The translations under genes and the position numbers were made by a program. From contig AUXH01000417.1 of assembly GCA_000482145.1 (NCBI GenBank), forward strand, positions 1 to 17,224: a DNA stretch of 17,224 bases. Direction: 5' to 3'. This document shows positions 1 to 8,013 of the stretch, one piece after another; the stretch's first letter is position 1; every line of letters starts with the position of its first letter. The DNA comes from Strigomonas culicis. Lineage: Eukaryota > Euglenozoa > Kinetoplastea > Trypanosomatida > Trypanosomatidae. The notes beneath the pieces are model-generated. The model was not told the origin of the DNA, made no database searches, and worked only from the letters and a program-made list of their open reading frames with translations.

Positions 1-9
1 TTTTTCTTC

Positions 10-13
<4 letters not shown>

Positions 14-47
<34 letters not shown>
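14..47. repeat. (TC)n microsatellite
   Basis: An uninterrupted TC dinucleotide tract of about 17 units. It is pyrimidine-only on the + strand and could serve as a polypyrimidine tract for a transcript, but no downstream start codon with coding character follows closely. Confidence 0.95.
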
Positions 48-51
<4 letters not shown>

Positions 52-70
52 GCACTTATGTATATGTATT

Positions 71-71
<1 letters not shown>

Positions 72-114
<43 letters not shown>
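72..114. repeat. (GT)n microsatellite
   Basis: An uninterrupted GT dinucleotide tract of about 21 units, 24 bases after the TC tract. A shorter CA tract follows at 184-200. Confidence 0.95.
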
Positions 115-115
<1 letters not shown>

Positions 116-183
116 TACCATTATTATTATGAGCATTACGTGCATCTATGTTGGCGCATCTAGATATGGTAACTGGGCTCTCT

Positions 184-200
184 CACACACACACACACAC
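184..200. repeat. (CA)n short tract
   Basis: A CA dinucleotide run of about 8 units, the complementary motif of the GT tract at 72-114. The two could pair in a single-stranded transcript to form a long imperfect stem. Confidence 0.9.
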
Positions 201-805
201 TTTTTGGTGTTCTTTTTTTAAAGCCTCTCTCTCCTTTTTATTTTCGTAGTTCGCGTAAACGGCGTAACTCCGGGCAACAGTATGCATCCACTATGTCACA
301 CTTCATCGCTCAACAACAACAAAAAAAAAAAAAGAAACCACATACCTGAGTATCCAGGAGTGTGTTTCATTGCATTTTTTTTACTTATTTTTTGCTGTTG
401 TTTTCTTGTTCTTCATTTTTTGTGTTGTGTTTTTTTTTCTCGTTTTTGTAAAGAAAAATCTCTTCTATCATCACCGGTACACGAAAGAAAAGAGAGAGTT
501 TCCTATTTGATACATATACATATATGTATTTTTTTTAAAAGAAAGCATTATTTGCTTCCTGTTGTTAGTTTTAATCATCCCAAAAACAATATTGTTTATC
601 CCCTCGAATTATTTTTCTTTGTTTTTTACTGTTTGTAGTTTTTTTATCATTTTTTTCACTTCTTTTTTTTTATGTGTGTTGTCTCCTCTCTTGTGTTTTT
701 TAGTTTGTTTGTTTTGCTTTGTTGTTGTTTTTTGTTTTTTTTTGTGTGTGTTTTTTTTTCCATTTTTTTTTGTTTGTGTTCTCTTGTTGGTGCGGTCATG
801 CTATC

Positions 806-832
806 CACCCTTCAATCTCGGATGTGAAGGTG
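806..832. other. Compact hairpin in simple-sequence spacer
   Basis: CACC-C-TTCA pairs with TGAAGGTG (8 bp, C810 bulged). An inner ATC/GAT stem (815-817 with 821-823) closes a TCG loop, and G824 is bulged. A second short pairing, GTTCT (778-782) with AGAAC (834-838), brackets it. The sequence is complex compared with the surrounding T runs. No known RNA family is recognised. Confidence 0.4.
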
Positions 833-1097
833 TAGAACGAATATATATACATATGTATTTGTATAGGTACAAATGAATATAAAATAAAAGAGTTTTTCAT
901 TCAAGTCCAATTATATTTCTTGTTTACTTCTCTGATAACTGTGCAGTCGTTCACACGTTCTCTATTAAAACACATATATATGAAAGTTATTATTATGATG
1001 ATGATGAATAACTTAAGAAAAAAAATGGGTTATACAGTGCCGACGAGGTGCAAACTAATCAATGTAGTGAAGTAGAAGAGGAAAATATATATTAATT

Positions 1098-1145
1098 TTT
1101 GTTCTCCCCGTATCTTCTTACTTTTTTTTTTTAATCCTCTAATAG
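1098..1145 (+). promoter_or_regulatory. Putative trans-splice acceptor for the reductase gene
   Basis: A pyrimidine-rich tract (gttctccccg, then the T-run region 1120-1140) ends in AG at 1144-1145; a second AG lies at 1154-1155. The resulting 5' UTR of about 45-53 bases holds no ATG before the start at 1199. This is the usual kinetoplastid spliced-leader addition arrangement; the exact AG used is inferred. Confidence 0.65.
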
Positions 1146-1198
1146 CATCCCACAGATCTCCATACACACACACATATATATAAGAACCAGTACTGCTT

Positions 1199-2419
1199 AT
1201 GAGGATCAAAGAGTTTTACATTGTTGGCCTCGGCGCTCTCGGCGGCATGTACGGCAGCCTGGCCATGGCACACCAGGACAAGAACGCTGGCGTCGTGCCC
1301 AAGTTCATCGTTGACTCCGAGCGCAGGCACCGCTACATGACGAGCGAGATCTACGTGAACGGCGCGCGGCAGCACTTCCAGTTCGTCACGCCGGAGGAGC
1401 AGGCGCTGCGGCAAGCGCGGGCACCGGGCCGCGAGGCCGACACCGACGACGGGCTCATCGTCGTGCTGATCTGCACGAAATACATGAGCCTCCCCGCCGC
1501 GCTGGAGCAGTGCCGGCCCTTCGTCTGCCGCCCGCCGACCCCGGAGGAGGACGAGGCCGAGGAGGACGGCGCGGTGCCACCGCCGTCGTATCTGCGGCCG
1601 AACGTCGTGCTCTTCTCGGTGATCAACGGCATCACGAAGGAGGCGGTCATGTGCCGCTACTACCCGCCGTGCGCGATCGTCGCCGGCGTCGCGCAGGCGG
1701 TCGCCGGCCGCGCGCTGGCGCCGACCACGACCGGCAATCGCATCGACGTCCAGTACGATTACATCGGCAAGATCCACATTGGCGAGGCGGACGGCGATGT
1801 GGCCTCTCCGAGGCTGCAGGCGCTGGCACAGTACCTCAACAATGCGGGCATCCCCTGCGAGGTCCAGAGCAACATCCGCCGCGTCATGTGGAGCAAGTTC
1901 ATGCTAAACGTGGGCGTGAACCAGGCAGTGACCGCCGCGATGGGCACCTACGCGGACATCCAGGTGCGCGCGGGGTGCCAGCTCGCGGCGGGGGACCCCG
2001 CGGCGGCGCGCGCGCGCTACGACGCACAGCGCTACAACAATCCGCAGGCGCGGCAGTGGATGATGGATGCGATGCTCGAGGCCTTAGCTCTATCACACTT
2101 CGTGCCGTGCTACGATCTGGAAGGCGACGAGGACGCGGCAGCAGCGGGGAGGACACCGGAGGCGCAGGCAGAGCGGCAGCGCAAGCAGGGGATGATGATC
2201 GATCTGACGGAGGCGGATGTGGCGTACTGGGACGATGTGATGCAGGGCGTGGACGGCCAACAGACGCCGAGCATGCGGCAGGACGTGGCGGCCGGGCGGA
2301 AGACGGAGCTCGAGCTCTTCGCGGGCACCATCATCGCCCTCGGGGTGAAGTTCAACGTGCCGACGCCGGTCAACGCAGAGCTGCACCGCCGCATCACTGC
2401 GCTCGAGAGCAACGTCTAA
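1199..2419 (+). CDS. panE: Ketopantoate reductase family protein (2-dehydropantoate 2-reductase, ApbA/PanE)
   Basis: 406 residues. The family reduces ketopantoate to pantoate with NADPH, a step of pantothenate and coenzyme A synthesis. The N-terminal Rossmann fold opens with VGLGALGG (G10-x-G12-x-x-G15). The C-terminal helical domain has MWSKFMLNVGVNQ: K233, N237 and N241 match the spacing of the E. coli PanE catalytic Lys176 and its Asn180/Asn184. S358 and E370 (PSMRQD...KTE) are 12 residues apart, as are E. coli Ser244 and Glu256. The protein is about 100 residues longer than bacterial PanE; extra sequence includes an acidic, Pro-rich insert at about 110-130 and a region at about 255-335. 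The start is the first ATG after the splice acceptor. Active-site conservation suggests a working enzyme. A related 2-ketoacid reductase specificity cannot be excluded. The gene stands alone with no other pantothenate genes nearby. Confidence 0.9.
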   Translation: MRIKEFYIVGLGALGGMYGSLAMAHQDKNAGVVPKFIVDSERRHRYMTSEIYVNGARQHFQFVTPEEQALRQARAPGREADTDDGLIVVLICTKYMSLPAALEQCRPFVCRPPTPEEDEAEEDGAVPPPSYLRPNVVLFSVINGITKEAVMCRYYPPCAIVAGVAQAVAGRALAPTTTGNRIDVQYDYIGKIHIGEADGDVASPRLQALAQYLNNAGIPCEVQSNIRRVMWSKFMLNVGVNQAVTAAMGTYADIQVRAGCQLAAGDPAAARARYDAQRYNNPQARQWMMDAMLEALALSHFVPCYDLEGDEDAAAAGRTPEAQAERQRKQGMMIDLTEADVAYWDDVMQGVDGQQTPSMRQDVAAGRKTELELFAGTIIALGVKFNVPTPVNAELHRRITALESNV

Positions 2420-2766
2420 ACCCGGCATCGGTGTGCACGCGCGAGCCGCTGTCTTTGTTACTTCAACCATGAACAGCAAATGTATAAATTAAAAAAATGC
2501 TGCTGAAGGAACGAAGAAAGGCAAAAAAAAGTTGAGAGATGAAAGAGAAAAAAAAACAGTATTGTTTTAACTGTTGTTATATGTTTTATGTACGAACTCG
2601 TTTTGTTTTTGTTTTTTGTTTGGTTTCCCTTTGTTTTGTCATTTTTCCATTGCAATTACCATCACTGTTGTAGTATCATCATTTACTTATTCTATCTCCT
2701 TGAAGGACACCCCTTTTTTTTCCTCTTCTTCGCTGCATTTGAGACACAATGTTATAATTGTTTTTT

Positions 2767-2790
2767 TTGTTGTTGTTGTTGTTGTTGTTT
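2767..2790. repeat. (TTG)n microsatellite
   Basis: A run of about eight TTG/TGT units in the spacer after the reductase gene, directly preceded by a T run. Confidence 0.85.
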
Positions 2791-3127
2791 TGAGAGCTTA
2801 CTCAACAAAAAAGACAACGTCATTTTATAGCAAATACTAAAGTATACCTACATATATTAATAAGAGAAGAAAAAACAGGGCTGTTCTCTTCTTGTGAACT
2901 TTGTATCATGATCATTCATTTAGTTATTCTTTGTGTTTAGTATTATCATTATCCATCTATCACTCTTCCTCTGATATGTGACTCCGTCTTTCTTAGTGAT
3001 TTAGGTACAATATATAGTAAACGTACATCTGCAAAAGGCGGATATATTAGAGAATCTCTTTCGGTTTCTGTTTTTTTTTTTTGGTCGTGATTATTATTAT
3101 TCACTTTTCTTGTTTTTCGTTACATAC

Positions 3128-3146
3128 ATATATATATATATATATA
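3128..3146. repeat. (TA)n tract
   Basis: An AT dinucleotide run directly before the polypyrimidine tract of the kinesin gene. A similar TA tract occurs at 7682-7705 in the next spacer. Confidence 0.85.
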
Positions 3147-3193
3147 CTTTTTTTTCTTTTACTCCATCTTGTATATATTTATTTATATTAAAG
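3147..3193 (+). promoter_or_regulatory. Putative trans-splice acceptor for the kinesin gene
   Basis: The pyrimidine-rich tract 3147-3172 is followed by AG at 3192-3193, with another AG at 3207-3208. The 5' UTR would be only about 8-23 bases and lacks ATG before 3216. The tract is weaker and its AG more distant than in the other genes, so the exact site is uncertain. Confidence 0.5.
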
Positions 3194-3215
3194 TATAAAA
3201 AAATAAAGAAGGCGG

Positions 3216-6200
3216 ATGGCATCTGAGACGTCTGCTGTCCTCGTTGCCGTCCGCGTACGGCCCTTCAGTGCAAAGGAGGACCCTGTGACCTCGACCATCC
3301 TCGTTCCGGAGAGCACCACCATCACTGTCGTGGACGTCCCGACCCTTCTCCAGTATAGCGACGCCAGCAGCATCCTCACGAACACTAACGCAAACAGTGG
3401 GAACCCCTCGACGGCCGCGACGCTGAATAATAATAGTAACAGCGGCACCAGCGGCATCAACGCGAACACCGCCGCGATGCTGGACCGGGAAGGCCCCGCG
3501 AAGCACCACTATACGTTCGACAAAATCTTTTGGTCGGTGCCGCCCACGTCGCTGCCCCTCGCGCCGAGCGTGCTGACGAACAACAGCAACGGCTCAGGCC
3601 GCTACGCGGGCATGGAAACCTGCTTCAAGAAGTTTAGTCAACACCTCCCGTGCTTCGTGCAGCCGCCACTGTGCGATGACCAGGAGCTGGTGTATAACTA
3701 CATCGGACCCCGCATGAGCGACGCGGCCATGAAGGGGTTCAACGCGTGCCTCTTCGCCTACGGCCAGACCGGCAGCGGCAAGTCGTACAGCATGATCGGC
3801 GCGTCAGAGAAGTTGAACGCGGTCAGTATGTTCGTGTCGGACGGCGCGAGTGGGGGCGAGAAGCTGCTGAACAGCGACCTCGGCATCATGCCGCGGCTCA
3901 GCCAGAAGCTCTTCGAGCTGATGAAAGAGGAGCGCGACCGCGATGAGTCCGTATCCTACACGGTCGAGGTGAGCTTCCTGGAGATTTACTGCGAGAAGGT
4001 GCGCGATTTGCTTGCCACGGCCGCCGGCGGCAACAGCGTCAACGCGCACAGCGGCTCGCTGAAGGTGCGCCAGCACCCCTCCACCGGACCCTACGTGGAG
4101 GGCCTCTCCCACATGAAGGTGAAGAGCGCGGCGCAGGTGATGCAGAGCCTGCTACACGGCCTGCGCGAGCGCGCGACCGCGGAGACGCAGATGAACGAGC
4201 ATAGCAGCCGCAGCCACGCCATCCTGCAGCTCCACATCACGAAGGTGACCCTCGTGTCGGATGACGCGGGGGTCACGACGAAGACGCGCGTGAGCAAGGT
4301 CAACATGGTGGACTTAGCCGGCAGTGAGCGCATCACGCAGTCCGGCGTCACTGGCGACCGCTTCGAAGAGGCGAAAAACATCAATCTGTCGCTCTCCACC
4401 CTTGGCCGCGTCATCCAGCAGTTATCGGAGAAGCAGCAGGGGCACCGCAACGTCATCCCTGCGTACCGCGACTCCGTGCTGACGTGGCTGCTGTCGGACA
4501 GTCTTGGCGGTAACAGCAAGACCATTATGCTGGCGACGGTGGCGCCGAGTGCGTACTGCTACCAGCAGACGCTCAACACGCTGCGCTTCGCGGGTGTCAC
4601 GAAGAAGGTCATCAACGTCGCGACCGTGAACGAGGACCAGCACTTCCAGAAGCTCATCGCGGAGCTGCGGCAGCAGATTGTGCGTTTGACGCTGCAGATG
4701 GAGAGCGGCAAGGGCAGCGAGACGCTGCGGGAGGAGGTGGGCCGGCTGCGCACCGCCAACGACGAGCTGCACCTCGCAAACGAAAAGCTGAAGCTGCAGG
4801 TCGCGAAGGGCGGCGACGCGGGTGCCTTCGAGGCGCTGCGCCGTCGCGTGACAGAGCTGGAGGAGAGCAACAACACGCTGCGGAAGGAGAAGCTGTCGCT
4901 GCAGCAGCGGCTGCTCTCCTCGACCACACAGCTACGCGAGGAGCTTGCCGAGAAGCGCGCGGAGCTGCTGAAGCTGCAGGACCAGCTCGCCATCCGCAAC
5001 ACGACGGTCGCCGACTGGGCCATCAAGTACCGCGCGCTGGAGCAGCAGCACGTGCTGAGCGTCGCGAAGGCGGCCGCGGCGGCCACGGCCCCCACCGCCG
5101 GCGGCGGCACCCCCGCGCCGGCGCCGGTCATCGCGACGAGCAACCGCGATGAGTCGACCGCGCTGCGGAAGCAGATCCAGTCCCTCACCGCGCAGCTCGC
5201 GGCCGCGGAGCGCGCACAGGGCGAGGCGCGCGACGCGAACAAGTCGCTGCAGGCGCAGCTGGAGGACTACAAAACCCGCTACACGGAGAACAACAGCCAG
5301 CTGGCGCGGCTGCACGAGAGGATGGAGAAGACGCTCGGCATGCTGGAGCTGACGCAGTGCCAGCTCGCCGCGCGCAGCACGGAGAAGGACGCGGAGAGCA
5401 TGCGTGTGAGCGAGATGCAGGAGCAGCTTTTCACCGCGCAGCTGGAGCAGCTCCGCGCGGACTACCTGGCGGAGAAGCAGGCGAATGTGCAGCTGCTTCT
5501 GCGGACCTCCCAGGTGGAGCAGGAGCGCGCGCAGCTGAAGAAGCAGCTGCGCGAGCACAAGGCCGACATCGCGGAGCTGGAGCAGATGCTGTTGGAGGAG
5601 ACGGAGAACAGCGAACGCTACTACCTGCGGCTGCGCCACCAGCGCACCGTCACGGACCTGCAACAACAGCTCTGCCGCCGCATCACCATGACGAGCGGCA
5701 GCGGCGACGGCAGTCTCCTGCAGAGGCGGCAGAGCTCGAGCAATATGCTGCTGCACGACGGGTTCCAGGGCACGAGCATGTTGGGCGCGTCGCCCATGTC
5801 GACGTATATGACGCCGCGCAGCAGCGCCTGGGGCCAGACGGAGCTCTTCGCGAGCACCTCCTTCACCCTCAACCGCGGCAACGCCGGGGGCTCGCCGACG
5901 AACGGCGACCCCCTCGCGCAGTCCCTGTCGCAGCAGCACACCTTCGAGCTCATGTTTGCGCAGCTCGAGTACGAGTGTCTCTGCGACGAGGCCCAGGCGC
6001 GCGCGCTGATCGAACAGGAGTACATGTCCGACATCATCCGCCTCCTCACGCGCAAGACGCGGCTGAAGGAGGCGGAGCTCGCCGGCGCGGGCGAGCGCTG
6101 CCACGAGACGCAGGATCGGCTGCAGCTTGCGGAGGAGGAGGTGGCCCACTGTAAGAAGGAGCTTGCCGTCGCCGAGGCGCGCGCGCGGGAGCTCGCCGAG

Positions 6201-7388
6201 GCACAGGTCGCCTTCGTGGGCGCGGCCGAGGCCGCCCAGGCGGAGCAGCTGCGGCTCATGCGCCGCCTGCAGCACGCGGAGGAGGCGGGCGAGGAGGCGG
6301 AGCGCGCCAAGGCGTCGCTGGTCGAGAAGCTCGCGACTCTGCAGGAAGAACTGGACGCGCTGCGGCAGCGCTGCGCCGACGCGGAGCGCATCGCGGAGGA
6401 CGCCCAGGCGTACTTCGGCGGCGCCGGCGGCTACAGCAGCCCCCGCAGCAGCAACGAGTCGGCCGAGGAACCGAGCGGCGCCGCGGCGGCGCGGCTCGCC
6501 AGCGGACATCCGTCCCTGCGGCGGCGCGCCGCGATTGAGCAGAGCACGCTCGAGCTGCGGGAGCGCGAGCTCGTCGCCGCGCGGGACGAGGTGCAGCGTC
6601 TGACGGAGCTCTGCGCGGCCTACCGCGCGGAGGTGGGCGAGCTGCGCGCCGCGACGGACCGCGTCGCGGCCGACAGCATCGAACAGCGTGAGCAGCTCCA
6701 CCGCGAGGCGCAGCTGCTACAGAAGCAGCGCGTGCTCGTCGAGGGCTCCAAGGTACAGATGTCGCAGCTCATGACGGACACCGTGCGCGACTACGAGAAG
6801 CGGATTGTTCAGCAGCAGGAGATGATGAACACACTGCGCCATGCGCTGGAGGAGGAGACGAAGCTGTCCGACGCCTGTCGCGAGGCCGCGCAGCGCGCCG
6901 AGGCAGAGCGACTCGTCGCAGAGGAGGAGACGCAGGCGGTACATGACGTGAACGACGAGCTGCACCGCGAGAAGCGCGCCGCGGAGGCCAAGTACGCGAA
7001 GCTGCAGCGGGAGCTGGACGACCTGCGGCTGCAGTACAACGTGCTGGAGCGGCAGCTGATGGAGCTGAAGGTGCAGGAGCCACAGCTCTACCTTCTCCTG
7101 GAGCGCAACGCCGCGGAGGACAGCGCGACTTGGATGGACAAGGCGCGCCGCGAGAAGGCGAGTCTACAGAAGCAGAAGCTAGAGGCGCGGCGGCTCAACG
7201 CGGAGCTGCTGGAGCACGTGCGGCGCCGCAACTCGCACCTCCGCGACGTGCAGCAGCAGGTGCAGGAGCTCTCCAACGGCGCCGACACCAGTCGTGAGGA
7301 AGAGCCGAGCCTCGTCGTGGAGATGGACCTGCCATCGTCCATCCAGTCCTCGGCGCTGCCAACCCCCTCCGGGCTGGACAAGGACTGA
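3216..7388 (+). CDS. Kinesin with N-terminal motor and long coiled-coil tail
   Basis: 1390 residues. The microtubule motor occupies about residues 1-475. It has the opening strand VLVAVRVRPF (8-17), P-loop GQTGSGKS (183-190), switch I NEHSSRSH (327-334) and switch II VDLAGSE (365-371). AYRDSVLTWLLSDSLGGNSK follows (416-435); the TWLL form is typical of kinesin-3-like motors, as is FQKLIAELRQQIVRL (477-491). All ATPase motifs look intact, so it is predicted active. The motor carries an Asn/Ser/Thr-rich insert at about 55-90 and a second Asn/Ser/Gly-rich stretch near 120-130. The rest is heptad-like coiled coil, broken by an Ala/Pro/Gly linker (about 618-646), a Ser/Gly/Met-rich segment (about 825-903) and a short Gly/Ser segment (about 1065-1105). 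I see no forkhead-associated or PH domain, so the tail differs from classical kinesin-3. Cargo and subfamily cannot be assigned. The start follows the splice acceptor immediately. Confidence 0.95.
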   Translation: MASETSAVLVAVRVRPFSAKEDPVTSTILVPESTTITVVDVPTLLQYSDASSILTNTNANSGNPSTAATLNNNSNSGTSGINANTAAMLDREGPAKHHYTFDKIFWSVPPTSLPLAPSVLTNNSNGSGRYAGMETCFKKFSQHLPCFVQPPLCDDQELVYNYIGPRMSDAAMKGFNACLFAYGQTGSGKSYSMIGASEKLNAVSMFVSDGASGGEKLLNSDLGIMPRLSQKLFELMKEERDRDESVSYTVEVSFLEIYCEKVRDLLATAAGGNSVNAHSGSLKVRQHPSTGPYVEGLSHMKVKSAAQVMQSLLHGLRERATAETQMNEHSSRSHAILQLHITKVTLVSDDAGVTTKTRVSKVNMVDLAGSERITQSGVTGDRFEEAKNINLSLSTLGRVIQQLSEKQQGHRNVIPAYRDSVLTWLLSDSLGGNSKTIMLATVAPSAYCYQQTLNTLRFAGVTKKVINVATVNEDQHFQKLIAELRQQIVRLTLQMESGKGSETLREEVGRLRTANDELHLANEKLKLQVAKGGDAGAFEALRRRVTELEESNNTLRKEKLSLQQRLLSSTTQLREELAEKRAELLKLQDQLAIRNTTVADWAIKYRALEQQHVLSVAKAAAAATAPTAGGGTPAPAPVIATSNRDESTALRKQIQSLTAQLAAAERAQGEARDANKSLQAQLEDYKTRYTENNSQLARLHERMEKTLGMLELTQCQLAARSTEKDAESMRVSEMQEQLFTAQLEQLRADYLAEKQANVQLLLRTSQVEQERAQLKKQLREHKADIAELEQMLLEETENSERYYLRLRHQRTVTDLQQQLCRRITMTSGSGDGSLLQRRQSSSNMLLHDGFQGTSMLGASPMSTYMTPRSSAWGQTELFASTSFTLNRGNAGGSPTNGDPLAQSLSQQHTFELMFAQLEYECLCDEAQARALIEQEYMSDIIRLLTRKTRLKEAELAGAGERCHETQDRLQLAEEEVAHCKKELAVAEARARELAEAQVAFVGAAEAAQAEQLRLMRRLQHAEEAGEEAERAKASLVEKLATLQEELDALRQRCADAERIAEDAQAYFGGAGGYSSPRSSNESAEEPSGAAAARLASGHPSLRRRAAIEQSTLELRERELVAARDEVQRLTELCAAYRAEVGELRAATDRVAADSIEQREQLHREAQLLQKQRVLVEGSKVQMSQLMTDTVRDYEKRIVQQQEMMNTLRHALEEETKLSDACREAAQRAEAERLVAEEETQAVHDVNDELHREKRAAEAKYAKLQRELDDLRLQYNVLERQLMELKVQEPQLYLLLERNAAEDSATWMDKARREKASLQKQKLEARRLNAELLEHVRRRNSHLRDVQQQVQELSNGADTSREEEPSLVVEMDLPSSIQSSALPTPSGLDKD

Positions 7389-7920
7389 AGGGGGGGGGTG
7401 ACAGGTCTCACGTGTTTTCAAGTGCAGATGTATTGTACGAGGGGAAGAGCGAGACTGGGTTCCCTTTTCCTCGTTTATTAACACAACCGTTGTTTTTTTT
7501 TAATTTTTTTTTTGAACCCTGTACCATCCTTCATTGCCGTTATGGTTATCATTATTATTATCATTCACGTTATTTTTTTTTTTTGGTTTGTTGCTCTCTC
7601 TTTTTTTTTCTTGTTCTTCCTTTGCTTTTCCTATAGACCTGTAATCACGTTTTTTTTCCTTTTCTATAGGTATTACCTTACTATATATATATATATATAT
7701 ATATAGATGTATATGTATACATACCTACTGTAGACAGCAATCAAAATAATACTGTATAAAACACTTCTTTTTAAAACTGTCAGATTCCTAGATGGCATAT
7801 ATATATATATTAATAGTTTTTAAAAAAATGACAATATCTTCTTCTCTTCTTAGTTTTTCCTCTCTTTGTTAGAGTTTATGTGTATGGATGTGCGTGCGTG
7901 TGTGCGTGTATATCAATTGG
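7389..7920. other. Spacer and 3' UTR between kinesin and NPRL2-like genes
   Basis: It starts with a run of nine G (7390-7398) just after the kinesin stop, then T-rich DNA, a (TA)n tract (7682-7705) and a second short TA tract near 7797-7810. Short ORFs here are T-run translations rich in Phe, Leu and Ile. No gene or RNA is recognised. Confidence 0.7.
7682..7705. repeat. (TA)n microsatellite
   Basis: An uninterrupted TA run of 12 units in the spacer downstream of the kinesin gene. Confidence 0.9.
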
Positions 7921-7955
7921 ACTTTCCTTCTTTCTCTCTCGCTCTTTCTTTCAAG
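7921..7955 (+). promoter_or_regulatory. Putative trans-splice acceptor deciding the NPRL2-like start
   Basis: A strong pyrimidine tract (ctttccttctttctctctcg and onward) ends in tcaag, with AG at 7954-7955. An in-frame ATG at 7888 lies upstream of this tract and would be removed by splicing; its translation is a run of Phe, Leu and Ser. The first ATG after the AG is 8014, giving a 5' UTR of about 58 bases with no upstream ATG. Confidence 0.75.
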
Positions 7956-8013
7956 TACGAACACATACTTTTTCTTTTTCTTCTCGTTTTTTTTTCTTGC
8001 GGCCACCCCATCC

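Larger units (their letters stand above)
1..1097. other. Gene-free AT-rich flank upstream of the first gene
   Basis: I see no supportable gene here. The stretch consists of dinucleotide repeats near the left edge, then long T-rich DNA (about 360-780), then mixed AT-rich DNA. ORFs of about 100 codons in 282-876 translate almost entirely to Phe, Leu, Val and Cys because of T runs, and they lack the GC-rich codon use of the real genes. It is probably the 3' UTR and spacer of a gene lying to the left of the window, plus the spacer before the reductase gene. One compact hairpin (806-832) stands out from the simple sequence. Confidence 0.7.
2420..3146. other. Spacer and 3' UTR between reductase and kinesin genes
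   Basis: AT-rich with long T runs, a (TTG)n tract (2767-2790) and a (TA)n tract (about 3128-3146). Short ORFs (for example 2574-2840) are T-run translations rich in Phe and Val and have no coding character. It should contain the reductase poly(A) site, which in kinetoplastids is set by the downstream polypyrimidine tract. No RNA gene is recognised. Confidence 0.7.

Noticed and set aside
14..200. CRISPR-like or telomeric array
   Set aside because: Pure dinucleotide microsatellites with no repeat-spacer pattern and no TTAGGG units.
778..840. Possible tRNA gene around the hairpin
   Set aside because: No seven-base acceptor stem, no B-box-like GGTTCGA and no cloverleaf; only a single-hairpin fold is visible.
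282..876. Two overlapping ORFs of 118 and 104 codons, seemingly multi-pass membrane proteins
   Set aside because: Hydrophobicity comes from T runs (TTT, TTG, GTT). There is no GC-rich codon signature and no distinct acceptor arrangement.
1510..2472. 320-codon + strand ORF overlapping the reductase in another frame
   Set aside because: An Arg/Gly/Ala-rich shadow frame; the reductase frame carries all catalytic residues.
4932..6701. 589-codon antisense ORF over the kinesin tail
   Set aside because: Shadow of GC-rich coding DNA: the complementary frame lacks stops because of codon bias. The product is Leu/Arg/Ala-rich without motifs, while the sense frame has clear coiled coil.
7412..7706. Phe/Ile-rich ORFs in the spacer after the kinesin gene
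   Set aside because: Simple-sequence translation of T runs and the TA microsatellite.
7888..8013. N-terminal extension of the NPRL2-like protein, looking like a hydrophobic signal sequence
   Set aside because: It is the translation of the polypyrimidine tract (Phe/Leu/Ser run) and would be removed by trans-splicing at 7954-7955. The longin-like strand begins at 8014.
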